A stretch of 64,000 nt of DNA from Terebella lapidaria (GCA_949152475.1 OX424563.1:26385001-26449000), one strand, 5' to 3'. Positions 20,640 through 34,800 are shown, numbered from the stretch's first letter. The notes: generated by a model from the sequence alone, not told the origin. Translations and numbers: made by a program.

Positions 20640-23600
20640 GGACTAATTATTCGTTACATTTAAATCAATGTTAAATTGGGCAACTTCGGATGTGCATTGC
20701 ACCTTTCCACAAATTGGGGCTCTGCGGTTGATCGGATATGACAGTAGAATAATAATCCTTCAAAAAAATCCATGTCACTGCAGAGCATGATATTACCAGT
20801 TTTTCATAAAATGACACTGAACAGGATCCCTTTCAATTTAGCCCGTTTTCAGATCGGAATTGCCGACCTAGCATACATACAGCAAAACCTTTCTCTACTC
20901 CAAATCCCGGGAAATACCATCGGAATTTTTGCCACCCGTGTAAAATAATCCAGCACGTGGATCAATGTTGCTTCGCGTTGTCTCCCTATAGTCCAGTCAA
21001 CGAAGGCCCAAAAATGGGCGAGGTTGGAAATATTTGAAACAAGAGGTTTCTTGGTTGTTTCTGGGTCTATGGGTCTTACTCCTATAATAGGTAAAAATCT
21101 AGAAAAATCTATGGTGGGAATTAGCCAGAATTAGGGTGAAATATGGGTACTATCGATGAGCCAAATTGTGAAAATTGTCAGGAATCAGGAACACGGTTCA
21201 TGCATTGGCTATGGTTTGAAACTCGGCGAGATCGTATAATTTGTCATAAACTTTCTAAATTTGGCATACATATTAACCATAACATATCACAAAATTTTAG
21301 ATACACAGAGGCAGACTAAAATTTCGGTTTTCAGATGGTTGCTAGGCAACCATTTGTCAGGCATATCAACCATGGTTAAAATAACAGATGAACGCAATGA
21401 TTTATGCGATGCCACTACCTATCCTATCTAAGGAGACGGAATATATCTATCTGTGTTTGATATGATATATTTCAAATCTATCTTCATCATTGTGTATACT
21501 GTCCATCCAGTTTTCCATGACAACCAAGATGTTATTCCGTATCAATGACGGTATTCCCACCAGGATATGTGGGTTTCACAAGTAGCCCATGTGTCGATTG
21601 AAATCAGATTGCACCAACTGCAATAGGGTCACATGACAATTACATGTTTTTATAAACGTCATAAATATGCAAATTAGCTGCCGCCATTATTGATATTTGT
21701 ATTTTTAGGAATATCCAATCTCAAAGTCCATTGTCAGGCAAAATCAATAAAAGGATAAGGAGGTGAAATATGTGTTCCGGGAAGTATGAGCATTTCCTGC
21801 CAAACTTGCAGCACCCATCATGAAATCCAAAACATTAATATTTTTAATTCAGACGATATATCATTGGTGCCGGGCCAGTGTGTTTCATCAAAAAACAGTA
21901 ATAAAAGTTCCGCGTGTTAACTATTTATGTTGCATACAGTAATAGGCCTATTGTTAACAACTGAAATATTCATTAACTTATTCCTTACCAAAACTTTTCC
22001 AGAAATGTTCGCTACATAATTTAAATATGAAATCTTGCTCAATCCTCGCCATTATGGGTGATTGGGTGATGAAAATTCTATCATTGTTGTATCAAGTTAG
22101 CAATAATAACTATTTAATATCAACATTACACCTACAAAATCTCTACCAGACAAAAGATTTGCCATGCTTAGTCTGATAATAAATGTTTCTCACCTCAACT
22201 ATTTTTTTATTGTGGCTAATAATAGACTTAAACAGTTAAACTAATGTTTACGTATTAATAATAATATTCTGTTTTCACCAAAAAAAAGATGCTCTGTAGT
22301 CTAAACAAAATTCTAGTGTCATTTGCTTTCATAGTACAGGTTGTTGGAATGATCATACATGTCAAACTATGATATTTAACATGCTCGTAAGAAATCAGCC
22401 CAATAACTTATTGATATTTATTTGATCATTTTGAAAAACAATATGTTTTGTGTCACTGCCTTTCTCATCGAGCCTGTGTAAATTCATCATTATTCATCAA
22501 ATAATTTCCCACTTGTAGAACGTTCACAAGCCGTGGGTCCCTACATGTAGCAGGCCAATTTGAGTACAAAATGTGTTGGCAATTGGGCAATTTGGTTGCC
22601 ATGGCAACCAAAATCAATACGTGTCGTTATCTTACTATAAGACATGTCCATATAAAACATTATTAGATTCTGTTGAGATTTGCAACCTGCAGAGTATTCA
22701 CAAGAAAGTCTTCGAACACGGCAGCGACGGCGGTGGAACGATGATCACGAGTTCATAGTATCCGCTGACCTTCGTCCAGGGGATGCAATTAGCACGGTGA
22801 CCCCCATATTTTTTTCATATCAAAAACATGCACACCAGTTAGTCTAAAAAAATAAGAATAGGCAAAATTTCAGAAAGCCTGTCTCGTCGTTTTTATTAAA
22901 AGTTGATTTTAGTGAAAATGTCCAAAATTGACTCATTTTATATGCATGTTTGGGTTAATATTACCCATAATTTCTGGTGTAAAAAAAAATGTCTTTTTTC
23001 AAATGCACACCGAAATCATATGATTGTGTAAAAGTTTTAAAACAGTCATAGAAATCTTACACTTTAAAATCTTTTCATAATTAAAAGACGCCAACGTTTA
23101 TTGTAATGCCTCCAGTTGTATGCACTTTAATTATACCAGACCTAGAACAGAGTAAAAACAAGCCATTGACCGATTATGATTTAATGATGTTTTGCTCACG
23201 AAGAGTTTTTTGTAATATAGAAATATTGTTATAATAAGATATGTTGTTATAATAACTAAATTGTATTCAATGTTTCTGAGAAATAATCGGTTTCGTGATC
23301 AACATATGCCTATTATCCCAAATGCCTTCACAGCCATGTGTGTCGAGAACGCTGATTTCACCACAACATGTGATTTTGATTCCTATGGCAACCAAAATCA
23401 ATTGCTGTCGTGACCTTACCACAAGGCATATCCTTATAAAATATTATTGGAATCGGTTTAGATTTTAAATTTGTAGGAGCTTCCAAAAAATTCTGTATGT
23501 GCATGGGTGGTGCGAATTACATGCACGATGTGACGTCGGCCATACCATCTGCTCCATGCCAACTGTTTGTCACCACTGGCCAGCTCGTTGCTATGATATA

Positions 23601-24170
23601 ACAATTGGTTGCTAAGGCAGATGACTTGGTTGCTATGAACATATGCAGCCACAAAAGTCAAAATACAGAACATCATCATTTACCTGTTTGTTCATGGGAT
23701 CTATGACAAAGATATAGTGCAACGTGTAGTCTATGTGTGGTAACCCATAGCAACACGGTTGCTAATGGGCCCAGTATGACCTGGTTTGACATGGCGATAG
23801 CCGAAGTCATCAGCTATTTCAATGTTGCACCACTTGGATACTCAAAGGCTTTACAACATGCCCTATATCCATCAGAACAGTTCCCATATATATCAAAAAT
23901 TTATTTTTCTTGATTTTACTGATTGACGGCGGCCATATTGGTTTCACCTACATTCTGACTAAATCCCACCATAGATTTTTCTAGATTTTTAAATGTAGCG
24001 AAAATGGATCGGATAGAACCCAAAACTGCAGAGAAACGTTTTGTTCCATATATTTCCAACCACAACTATTCGTTGACTGGACTACTAGGCAATCATACAT
24101 ATGGCGACATGACGTCACTTGAAACGGAATCCTCAATTGAGGTTTCCCCAAGTCTATTTCTGGTTTGTAC
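20640..24170. other. Intergenic spacer with diverged inverted duplications, no gene
   Basis: The segment 21010-21140 matches the reverse complement of 23935-24055 (both contain AAAAATCTAGAAAAATCTATGG). The segment 22590-22700 is related in direct orientation to 23380-23470 (both have GGCAACCAAAATCAAT). GTTGCCATGGCAAC-type palindromes occur repeatedly. No coding exon was recognised. Confidence 0.5.
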
Positions 24171-24231
24171 CCTACAAGATCCACCAGCTCCTCATCAAAC
24201 GTACGTGCGAATGTACAACATGTACGGAACT

Positions 24232-24617
24232 GTTCGCTCAATTTAATAAATCGTTCGCTCAATTTAACAAACTGTTCACTCAATATAATAAATCGTTCAC
24301 CCAATATATTATATCGTTCGCTCAATATAACAGACCGTTCACTCAATATATTATATCGTTCGCTCAATATAATAAACCGTTCGCTCAATATATAATATCG
24401 TTCCCACGGATTGACAAACCGGCCAGAACTTTATTATAGTCGGTTTATTATATTGAGTGAACGATATGATATATTGAGCGCACGGTTTATTATATTGAGT
24501 GAACGATATAATATATTGAGCGAACAGTTTATTAAATTGAGTGAACAGTATGTTAAATTGAGCGACCGATTTGGTAAACTGAGCGAACGATTTATTAAAT
24601 TGAGCGAACGGTTTATT
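24232..24617. repeat. 386-bp hairpin made of two opposed 21-bp repeat arrays
   Basis: The left arm (24232-24402) has eight 21-bp units of the type CGTTCGCTCAATATAATAAA. The right arm (24441-24617) has eight units of the reverse complement plus a partial. A 38-bp non-repetitive loop (24403-24440) separates them. Because 21 is a multiple of three, several frames stay open on both strands with a 7-residue period; these are not genes. Confidence 0.92.
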
Positions 24618-24942
24618 TTTTTTCTCAACATGTCCTATTAGGGGCTCCGTAAACATGAGCTTATGGTCCACAGCAAGAAGTTATGAATCGTCAACCCATT
24701 AGAACACAACACAATGATAGATCACATCGTTATGGCGCTGGGTAAGAAGCTACCACATATAAAAAAGGACACACTAAAAAAATATAAAAAAGGACACACG
24801 TGAAAAAGCAAAATGTTTATCCAACAGATATATTGTTTCCAAGATAAATTTATTGAATTTAGGCCAGTAGTAATACAGAGTAGCAAAAGTGTAATCGAGA
24901 CACTGTATTTTGCGGATATGCGCGGCAATTGCGCCCTCCGCC

Positions 24943-25110
24943 CAGTGCCGTAGCCAGCCTTGGCAAAGCTAGGAGGCAAATGTTATGAATTGGTGACTGA
25001 CTACTCCAAATAGGCGTGGGGTCTGGGGCCCGCCTAGGGCCCCAGAAGCTGGAGGCAAAAAAAGATAGGAGGCATTTGCCTCCCTTTGCCTAATGGAAGC
25101 TACGGCACTG
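24943..25110. mobile_element. 168-bp non-autonomous element with CAGTGCCGTAGC ends
   Basis: The left end reads CAGTGCCGTAGC and the right end GCTACGGCACTG. It is flanked by a 5-bp direct repeat CCGCC (24938-24942 and 25111-25115), and the related locus near 18490-18510 lacks it. No coding capacity. Confidence 0.82.
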
Positions 25111-25579
25111 CCGCCCTCTGTAAATATAAGACACTCCCAATGAGGATGCTAGAGTGTATTTGGATGAGATCAGACATGTATGTCATCAAAGTTTCTTCTA
25201 GTACAATTTCACTTGTATATTTATGGGACAATGTCAAAAAGGAAAGACACAGAGAAGAGAGAGGATGATATCGACTCCAATCTTTGACACTGTCTCAGAG
25301 AATTAGTGACATTTTGATTTTTTCATAATGCAATTGTGCACTCGTATTTGAAAAGAAGAGTTAACAAGCAACAAAGAAAAAACACAACACGGCTTCACTT
25401 TGAGTCGGTTTTGGCCCCAGGGAGTCGGAAAGAGGTCCTTGGCCATCTATATATAATTTTCGTGGAACGCTTTGAGCATGATCGTCATGAAAATGAAATA
25501 CAAACACACAATATTGCAAGAACACCCGCCCCCCTCCGATCAGGCACAGGAGCCATCGTGAATATCCTTGTACTGGCGG

Positions 25580-25824
25580 TCAAGTTAAATCGCTGTAGGT
25601 ATACTCTTTTTTGACAGATTCTCGGGATTGCAACTCATTTTCGATGATTTGCATATTCATTAAATGCGTGAGTCCCCCACGCGTCATGTGACCATACATG
25701 ACTGGCATGTCGGAAATCACTATGACAACCAAAAATGCCACAATCACAGACATGGCCACAAGTCCCATCATTGATGAGTTGTCTGCTTCAGTCAGAGGTA
25801 ACTCCAGTCTTGTAGTTGATAAAG
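25580..25824 (-). CDS. Gene A exon 14: transmembrane helix, tail, stop
   Basis: 245 nt starting after GTCTTCACAG in phase 1; stop at 25582-25580. A short linker leads to the hydrophobic helix GLVAMSVIVAFLVVIVI (1299-1315), then SDMPVMYGHM and a tail ending KKEYTYSDLT. YGHM fits YxxM and YxxPhi; the last YSDL fits the YxxPhi sorting consensus. The usual basic stop-transfer residues are not directly next to the helix. I saw no clear AATAAA in the 250 bp downstream. Confidence 0.82.
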
Positions 25825-28800
25825 CTGTGAAGACAATTGGGAAACATTGGTCAGTGATGAATGGGCATCAATATCTGCTCAGGATTGGGGGAACGAATGC
25901 AGTAAAATTTCTTATTTTAATAGTTGGATCTTACATTCCATAACAAATACGTTATCAACGACAAAAAATAATATTTCCTCTGACCTTGGCATGTTCCTAA
26001 TGCAGGAGCCCAGTTACCATCCAATCCACAAGTAGCTATTTTGTAAGCGGCACCGTCTTCAAATTTCGTGGTGTTATCGCATGTATAGTTGATTTGTACC
26101 CCATATGAGTTGTCATACGTGTTGGATACAATTCCTTCCCAGTAGGGAATAGCCTCGCACTCGATAGCTGAAAAGCATTACCAATTAAAATACAAAAGAC
26201 TAATGTAAGTGTTCACTGTATACGATGAAAAAGATGTATCGACTAGTGAATGGTGATATACAGTTGTGAACAATATACAATATAAAAGCACAGGATGATG
26301 ACGAAGACAGTAGAAAAGATGGAGAGAATAAGTTTTGAATGAAAACAAAGTTCCGTTTCTTCATTTTGATGGCATGAAACATCGTAGCTGTCGCGCCTGT
26401 CTGCTTCAACTTGCACGATACGGTATGAAAAGCAATGAGCATAACGCAGGCTTTTCGTGATATGCTGTTTTATAGTTCAATGGATTGTGTGAACTCACTT
26501 ATGCATGGTGATGGCATATCGCTCCAATATCCTGCCGTATTACACCGTATTGTGACGGTGTATAGAGATCTACTGAACCATAAACCCTCGAGACACGTGT
26601 ACGTGACGTTGGAACCATACGTCGTGACGTCATCAGACGTCCGAATGGCAGACGTGACATCTGGTGGAGGACCACAATCTAATGCTGCAATATGGATATC
26701 GATCTTTGAAATGAGTCTATGAATAAAAAAATACATCTCTAAGAATAAAAAAAAAAACGGCTCATATCATGTATTTAACGTTTGATGTGGTAATAGGTCG
26801 GTGCATATATAAGACCCATTTGAATATATCTAAGAACATAATTGGCCTGAAATGGCCTTCTCGCATATGTTCAATAATATGTCACCAAAATGCATTTACA
26901 TATTATGTTCAGATATTGGTACTTTTGTTTGATGTACTCGACAAAACCCATTGAAGAAAGTGCAGGTAACATCAGAAATAATATCCTGAATAAAACATAC
27001 ACACGCCTCAACCTGGTCAATATATATTTATATCATTGGCTGTATATAATTCGTTCATGGTAGCGCATTTGGAGCCATTTTTTGATTTTGCATTCAAGCT
27101 ATCATAACGTATACCAAGCCCATCTGGCTACAAGAAAACACACAAGACTCGACTTACGTTGACATATAACATCGCTGCTCCATTGGGCAGAAGAGAGACA
27201 CGTGACGATGACGTCACTGTCTCCGTTCACGTGATAGCCAGGGTGACACGTGAAATTCACGTTTGTTCCGTATGTGGTGTCGCTCGTGTTACGTGTGGCG
27301 TACGGGACGTCCAAAGTGATACATCTCAAAACTAACAAAATACCGGAAACAGTATAAACCATACATGATTAGCAACCGTACATACACGCACACGGTTTCA
27401 ATAACCAGAAAATTTTAGTAAGAATACCAGAAACTTATTTATGTATGTTCTTATACGAATGAATTCCACTTACTCAAGCAGTCGTTGCTTTCCAGTGTGT
27501 GCCAAGTGAGACTAGAACATTTGATTTCCATGGCAGCTTGAGGGTCTTGATAACCGTATCCAGTATTGCATTTGTAACCAACAACCGTATTCTCCACTGC
27601 CAATGAAGTGTTCGGGGAAGAGTTTGAGCGACTTGGCACTGGTGTACATACATTCTCTGAATGGAGAAAATAGTCAACACTGCCTTAAATGAATGTATTT
27701 AGACATTCCCCAAACCTGACATATATATTATGAGCCTTTTGTGCTTATTCAGGCTAAAAAAATGGCAGAATAGCCCTTTTGATTTTCAAGTAACGATGAA
27801 AATGCACCTGCACATGAGGTCAGACTCTCTGACCAGTTGCCAAAGGCTGTACATGCCAGTGACTTTATTTCGTAACCGTCGATAAACCTAAAGCCATCGA
27901 GACATTTGTACACAGCTTGTGTTCCATATAAAAGCTGGGTCGAGTTACCAACGGCATGTACTTCGAAGGACTGGATGTTTTCTAGTAGTGGGAGGTCCTC
28001 GCATATCACCACTAAACGAAAACGAGGAGATAAACTGATGCAGCATCGGACAATGACAAGAATTAACTTTGAGAATTACTGGTAGATTAATACCACGATG
28101 TGTGTGAGAAGTATATTTAAAATTGGAAATAATTTTCTTCATTAAAAAACAAACAAAATATGTTATCTCACGTTCACATGGTGAGGGTACACCACTCCAA
28201 ATTTCTCCTTCCATGCATGCAACAATCTGGAGGGATGACCTCCCTGGTATGTGATAACCTTCATCACACTGGATTGCCACGTGTGTGTCGTAAACTGTAA
28301 GCGTCGTGTTGATAACACTATTGTCTAGACGGGGCAATTTCTGACACACCTGAACTGTTGGTGAGGATGTACAACATAGTCAGCAACTACATGCTTCGCT
28401 GCGACATGTAATGAAGCGCCGAGATAATTATGAAATACCGCATTGAGTGGCATTCGCCAGTATGCCTTACCTCGACATATTTCTATCCTACTCCATGTTT
28501 TCCCTAGGCAAGTGACAAGTTGCGATTTCGACCCATCGCTCAGCTTGAAGCCAGCATCGCACGTCAGCATAATTTGTGTACCAATATCAGTGACGTAGTC
28601 AAGAGGTGTGACGGTAGTGTGTGGTATGAGTGGTAAGGGTGGGCATCGTGCTATGCAATCGAAACCGGAATAAAATATCAAAAATGACTTGAAACTTGTA
28701 GATCCTCAATACAGGACGATTCTTTCTGGTAACCTTGAATCGACTCAAGAAAATTTTGAGTTGTGAAACACAAGGTGAAATTTAACTTGAAATGTGTGCA

Positions 28801-31800
28801 TTTCTCTATGCAGACAAACCCCTGTCAGATGGAGTTTATGATTGTACAATGAGTGTATAAAAAGATAAATAGGGTGGATATATTGCTGAATATATGATGA
28901 CCTGAAGTGGTAAACCTCTGACACTGTCCTTGATAGAGCAAGTTCTTTATATAACTTGGGATTGTAATATCAGTGTATACGAAATCATATATTATTGTGG
29001 ACTGTTAGTTGACATTAAAATTGACCCCAGATGACTTTCAGTAGTTAATCTCGAAGTCAATTCTAGGCATCTCAAGGCAGAACTGTATAATCTCAATTTG
29101 AACATTGACATCCAATTAACATCTGGAGGTATATTCCAGTATAATTTGATTAGGTTTGACATGTAATATAAATGTAAGACTGCAGTGGGCAACAAGACAA
29201 ATTTGAAACTCACTTTCACATCCTCCAACTGGGTGTGCCCAAAATGCAATGGAAAACACGCCAACACATCGTGTTCTTAGAAATCCGAGTCCCTGGTAGA
29301 ATTTATCCTCATGATTCTTGCAGTGGAGCTCTATCTTGTCATTAATTGTACTCGGCGCCACCGACTTCTCAGAACTGACCCCGTTGTGAACGCTTTGGTG
29401 TTGATCTAATCTTGGACACAACATTTCTGAAAGGTAAGATGAACGGGGTTGGATAAAACCCTGATTGAGGCCATGGTGGTTTTGAAATGCACAACCTGCA
29501 AATACAATGTCATTCTTGAAATACGGCACGCACAGTGTAACAACATATATTGTGAGTGGTGTCACACTAGAGTGGCGTTTCGTGTCGTTAAAATTCTACT
29601 CAGCTATTCTGGGTTAGGTTAGTGGATGAACGTTTCGCATCTCGTGATAGCACAACACAACTCATTGATGGGCTATATTAGAAAAAAAGTTTTTGATGTT
29701 AGGTTTTGTATTGGTATACTAAAGTTAATCTGTCAGTGAAACACGGTTTTTGGCCGTAGTTTTGTTTTGGATAATCGAATCAACTTGGAATTTTGTGTCT
29801 CCTTATTGGGTATCATGCCGTAATTTTTCACCGAATTTCAGAGTTCTATCTCAAAAATTGAAAAAGTTGGTAATCTACCCCAATGTTAAATTTCATCCCC
29901 ACAATGGAATTTCAGGGTCTGCACACAAAAACGACTTTTATTTGATGTCTGAGTTATATACTGATTCAAAATAAACATGCTTACTTGATATACACTGCGG
30001 CTATGCCTTCTGACTTCAAATCAAAGCAATAAATTCATTCTGTACTGGCATAAACATCATAAAAGCCCTGAATTTAATGGAATTTGTTTGATCTCATTTT
30101 GGACTGAAATTTAACATTGAGGTAGATTGTCAACTTTTTCATTTCTTTAGATAAAATTCTTAAACTCGGTGAAAAATTACGGCATGATACCCAATTAAGA
30201 CACACAAAATTTCGAGTTGATTTGATTATCCAAAACAGAATTATCGCCAAAAAGCGTGTTTCACTGACATATGAAGTTGACTTTATCATCAAAATCTGGT
30301 TATCAGCGGTAATATGTTGATACATTCATTTTGAGTGTATGTATTTTTTATCAGATGGAACGGCTACCTGTGGGGTTCTACTGGCAAAGTGTTGTATAAG
30401 TAATCACATTGTAATAGACAGGCCTTGACCTTGCGAAATGGGAACATTGAGTGTGGGCGCTGCTCATTGGCATATCCATATTGGCTCATTGGATATTCGT
30501 CTCTGGCGGTTACCTGAGCAACTTGGTGCGTCTATGCTCCATTTACCGGAAGGAAGACAGACTACAGTTCTCGCTCTACCACCTTCTGGGAACACGTGAC
30601 CGTGATCGCACGTGAACGTGACCACAGAACCAACCCGTCTGTTCATGTTGGTAATCCTCGTACTTCTTGTTGTAGACAATGGTGGACACAACACGAGGAC
30701 ATCTCCGGAATCTGGAGGATAAAATAATCCAGGTGAATCTGCAGTCTCATGTGCAATGATAAATTTTCTCACCACACAGGAATATCACTTGACCTTTAGT
30801 GGATGTGATTGTTGTATCCGCTGTTGTTGTAGTAGAACGCGTCCACGTAGATTCAGGAATCATGTCGATTGTTGTCTGTTCGTTCTCGACAAAATGCTTG
30901 GGAGATAACTTTCTTGTCGCTTGGGTTGTCGGTTCAATAGCTCTTGCAGCAGTACTGACTGTACTCGTATCAATATTAATAATGGATTTAGACGTTTGTG
31001 AAGCAGACAGGACACTGACTTGTGACAGATGAGGTGCAGTTGTGGTGTCTACTTGAATACTGGGATTAACGGTGCTTTCGGCGAACGCAGAGAATGTCTC
31101 ACCAACTAGTGTAGTCGACTCCATCGTATTTATGGCAGTTTCTCGTGAAACTTGTGATGTTTCTGTTGACGAATCGATTTGAGTTGTGTCGGTTGAAGAA
31201 TGGATTGTATTCGTAGCCGTTGGAACTGTGTCTATTGTGAGTGTTGGAGATGTCGTGTTAGCCGGAGATGTGTGGTGCAGAACTGTGGCTGGTACAGTAG
31301 TGGGGGGATTCGATGCAGCAGACGGGGCTGAGGATAGAGTGGCTGTCCCTGATGACGTATTGAGCAGGATTATGTTTAACATGGACGGATCCGTTGCGAG
31401 TAGGTCTGTTGCGGTGATTGGGTCTGTTGTGGTGGGCGGGGTTGCTGTAGTTTTCAGGTCTATTGTTACAGTAGTGGGTGGAGCTGTCGTTGTGGTGGAT
31501 GGGGCTGTCATGGTGTCGGGCGGGGCTGTCATAGTGTCAGGCGAGTCAGTCGTAGTGTCGGGCATGGCTGTCGAAGTGTTGGGCACGGCTGTCGTAGTGT
31601 CGGACGGGGCTGTCATAGTGTCGGGTGAGGCTGTCGTAGTGTCGGGCGGGGCTGTTGTGTCCGGCGGGGCTGTCATAGTGTCAGGCGAGTCAGTCGTCGT
31701 GTCGGGCATGGCTGTCGAAGTGTCGGGCACGGCTGTCATAGTGTCGGGCGGGGCTGTCATAGTGTCAGGCGAGTCAGTCGTAGTGTCGGGCATGGCTGTC

Positions 31801-34800
31801 GAAGTGTCGGGCACGGCTGTCGTAATGTCGGGCGGGGCTGTCATGGTGTCAGTCGTGGTGTCAGGCATGGCTGTCGAAGTGTTGGGCACGGCTGTCGTAG
31901 TGTCGGGCGGGGCTGCCATAGTGTCAGGCGAGTCAGTCGTAGTGTCGGGCATGGCTGTCAAAGTGTTGGGCACGGCTGTCGTAGTGTCGAGCGGGGCTGT
32001 CATAGTGTCGGGCGAGGCTGTCATAGTTTGGGATGGGGCTGGGGCTGTCGTAGTGTCGGATGGGGCTGCTGTTGTGTTGGGCAGGGCTGTCGTAGTGTCG
32101 GATGGGGCTGCTGTTGTGTCGGGCAGGGCTGTCGTGTCGGGTGAGGCTGTCGTAGTGTCGGATGGGGCTGCTGTTGTGTCGGACAGGGCTGTCGTAGTGT
32201 CGGATGGGGCTGTTGTGTCGGGCAGGGCTGTCGTGTCGGGTGAGGCTGTCGTAGTATCGGATGGGGCTGCTGTTGTGTCAGACAGGGCTGCTGTTGTGTC
32301 GGGCGGGGCTGTTGTAGTGTCGGGCGAGGCTGTCGTAGTGTCGGGTGGGGCTGTTGTGTCGGGTGAGGCTGTCGTAGTGTCGGGCGGGGCTGTTGTTGTG
32401 TCGGGCGGGGCTGTTGTGTCGGGCGGGGCTGTCGTGTCGGGCGGGGCTGTTGTAGTGTCGGGCGGGGCTGTCGTAGTGTCAGGCGGCGCTGTTGTTGCTG
32501 GTGAATCACCTGCAAAATAACAAATAAGCAATATCCTGATATTCACATGATATTTACGTAGATAATATTCCGCTGTAATAATTGTCCAGGATACGATTTT
32601 ATATTTCAGGAATCATATTCTACACGGATATTCAAAATTTCGACAAGCTGATAATTGGTGCTTAAGAAATAATAATTCCTGTGCACGAAATGATGATAAG
32701 TGCCTGAAAATTAATAAAAGCACACTCGCCCAAATTCGGGCTATACGGAATCGAACAAGTGGTCATATTAATGTCAAATGTCTTGGTCGTAAATTAAAAT
32801 GTCTTGGTCGTAGCACTCAAGGTAATTTATCATTGCAAATAGCTGTATTGCCTGACCTCATGTATCTGTGATTACACTACATAGATCATCATTACATGTA
32901 CTATTAGATTAGTAATAATAGATCGTGCACACACATAAATACTTCAACGAGCACTGGGCGTGACATGCTCGACAGGATAATTCGGAGTATCCCTTATCAA
33001 TACTAAAGCTATAGGACGTCTATACACATTGTTGTGTCAGACATTTTGATGTTGTCCGGTACACTTTACCAGCATCACAATAGCAGAATTAAAAGGTAGT
33101 CGTGCGACCCCGAGACCATTGACCAGTTTGCTGATGGTAATAAAAAAAATAAACTAGAAAATTCGTGAATTCGTTTTGTAATAACTCAGCAGAGCTATAC
33201 TCTTCCTTAGTATTTGTCTATGACCCACCATCACTGGGGAGGAGCTTGTCCATGGTTGTACGATTTTTACCCACTATATTTGTTGAGCTGCCCCTTATTT
33301 TTTATCGTGTACATGTAACTTTAGTTGCACTTCTAACAAATGACTATGGTGTGCATTTCTTATATTGTTTTGTGAAAGTTTCACAATGCTAGTATGTATG
33401 CGTAACGTCATCGCTTGTTTAACTCGTTACTAATCGGTTTCGGGTAGTATATCGTGCTGATCTACATGTATAATATCTATTAGACAAGTCGGGGGGTAAT
33501 TAAATTCTGTACCATCTCGATTAATGAAAATAGGCCGTCAGTCTGAAAAAATAGTATATTTCATAAAGAACTAAATATTTCAATGGTTCATACTTCTTGA
33601 TAGTAAAAAGTATTCCACATACATTATTACGTCTGATAGTGGGACCCTCACTACGTGAAAAGTTTGTCTTAACTGTACCTAATCCGTATGGTATCCGTGG
33701 TACTTGCGTGTGCTAACTGCGTTCAGTCCGTACAGTATGTTGAAAAAAAAATAGTTGAAGTGCAAAGAAAATTACCGTGAAAACGGAGAAAAATTCCGCC
33801 TGAACGAAGAAAAATACAAATACTCCACAAAAGTCGGGGTTCCGTAATGATGAGAGATAAGGAAGTTTTTGAGAAGAAAAAAACCGGATACAGATTATGA
33901 TAGTGATCACGGAAAATTTGAAGGAAACAGAATGTACTCGGCGGAAGTAACTAACCGGATGACGGCATCATGCAGACCACATCTTTAGATTCACTACATG
34001 ATGCGCCTTTCCACTGAGCATTGTGGTAATGGACACAGTCCTTTCCACTCCCAGCACCAGAGACTGACATGAAAGCTTCTGTCACTTTGCTGGAGATCCA
34101 TTGGTAATCGCCATTCTCACGCTGGAGTCCCACCCATTCTGATCCTCGGCTGAAAATAGGCGAAACGTTCAAATGTTGAAATGTTCAAAATGTCTCGAAT
34201 TTACCACTCAGAGGTCTTCTGAGGTAAACTTTAGGATCATCAAAGATCCAACATAATAAAAATATATGCTCACATTACAAACCTAACCACTATCTGCAAG
34301 AGTTGTGAATGTAGAGGCCAGTTACACATTTCGGGTTCCCAAAAGCTACCTAGTGCATTTTTGGCTTCAATTTTTGGGGGCTCTTGAGTCTGATATAAAC
34401 ATTTTAAGCGATTCAAGCCAAACCATCTTCATGCATGAAATAAGTGGCAAATTATGCCATGCCCACACCAAATAAGAAGAAAAATTATTGAACAGGTTTG
34501 TAGAAAAGTAATACAATAGAAACGAATAAATGTCTTGGTAAGTTTTTAAAAAAAAAATCATTGAAAAAAATGAATGAAAAGACGGACAACGAGGAAAAAT
34601 ACGGCAATAGATGGGCCGGTAACCAAAATAGTACCCCCCTTGGAATATGTTTAGTTATTCTATGCAATGTTTAATAAAAGATAGATCGTTAAATTCACTG
34701 TTTAAAATGTACACGACGGCGGACGCATCGCCTTGACAATATCACTGTCTGGAATACGTTTCGGCATAGGATATTGGGGAACGATCTTTCTCGGTTGGTG

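Larger units (their letters stand above)
24174..25336. repeat. Second copy of the 18198-18723 block, carrying two insertions
   Basis: Same order of shared segments as in 18198-18723, but interrupted by the 21-bp hairpin array (about 24206-24650) and by a 168-bp TIR element (24943-25110). Confidence 0.78.

Noticed and set aside
23981..24671. Overlapping frames with ILSERYN or FAQFNKS repeats on both strands
   Set aside because: Produced by the 21-bp hairpin units (7 codons per unit). They are open in several frames on both strands, with no start context or domain.
28890..29000. Possible extra CCP exon between gene A CCP2 and CCP3
   Set aside because: No four-cysteine pattern or in-phase splice pair is there, and gene B has no exon at that place.
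32021..32515. A minus-strand frame of RQPRPTQQQP repeats
   Set aside because: Shifted frame of the same PDTT repeat, without matching splice phase.
31186..32520. A 444-codon plus-strand frame (VVSGGAVVV repeats)
   Set aside because: It is the exact complement of the gene A stalk repeat. The stalk frame has splice sites, fits the phase and joins a signal peptide to CCPs; this one has none of these.
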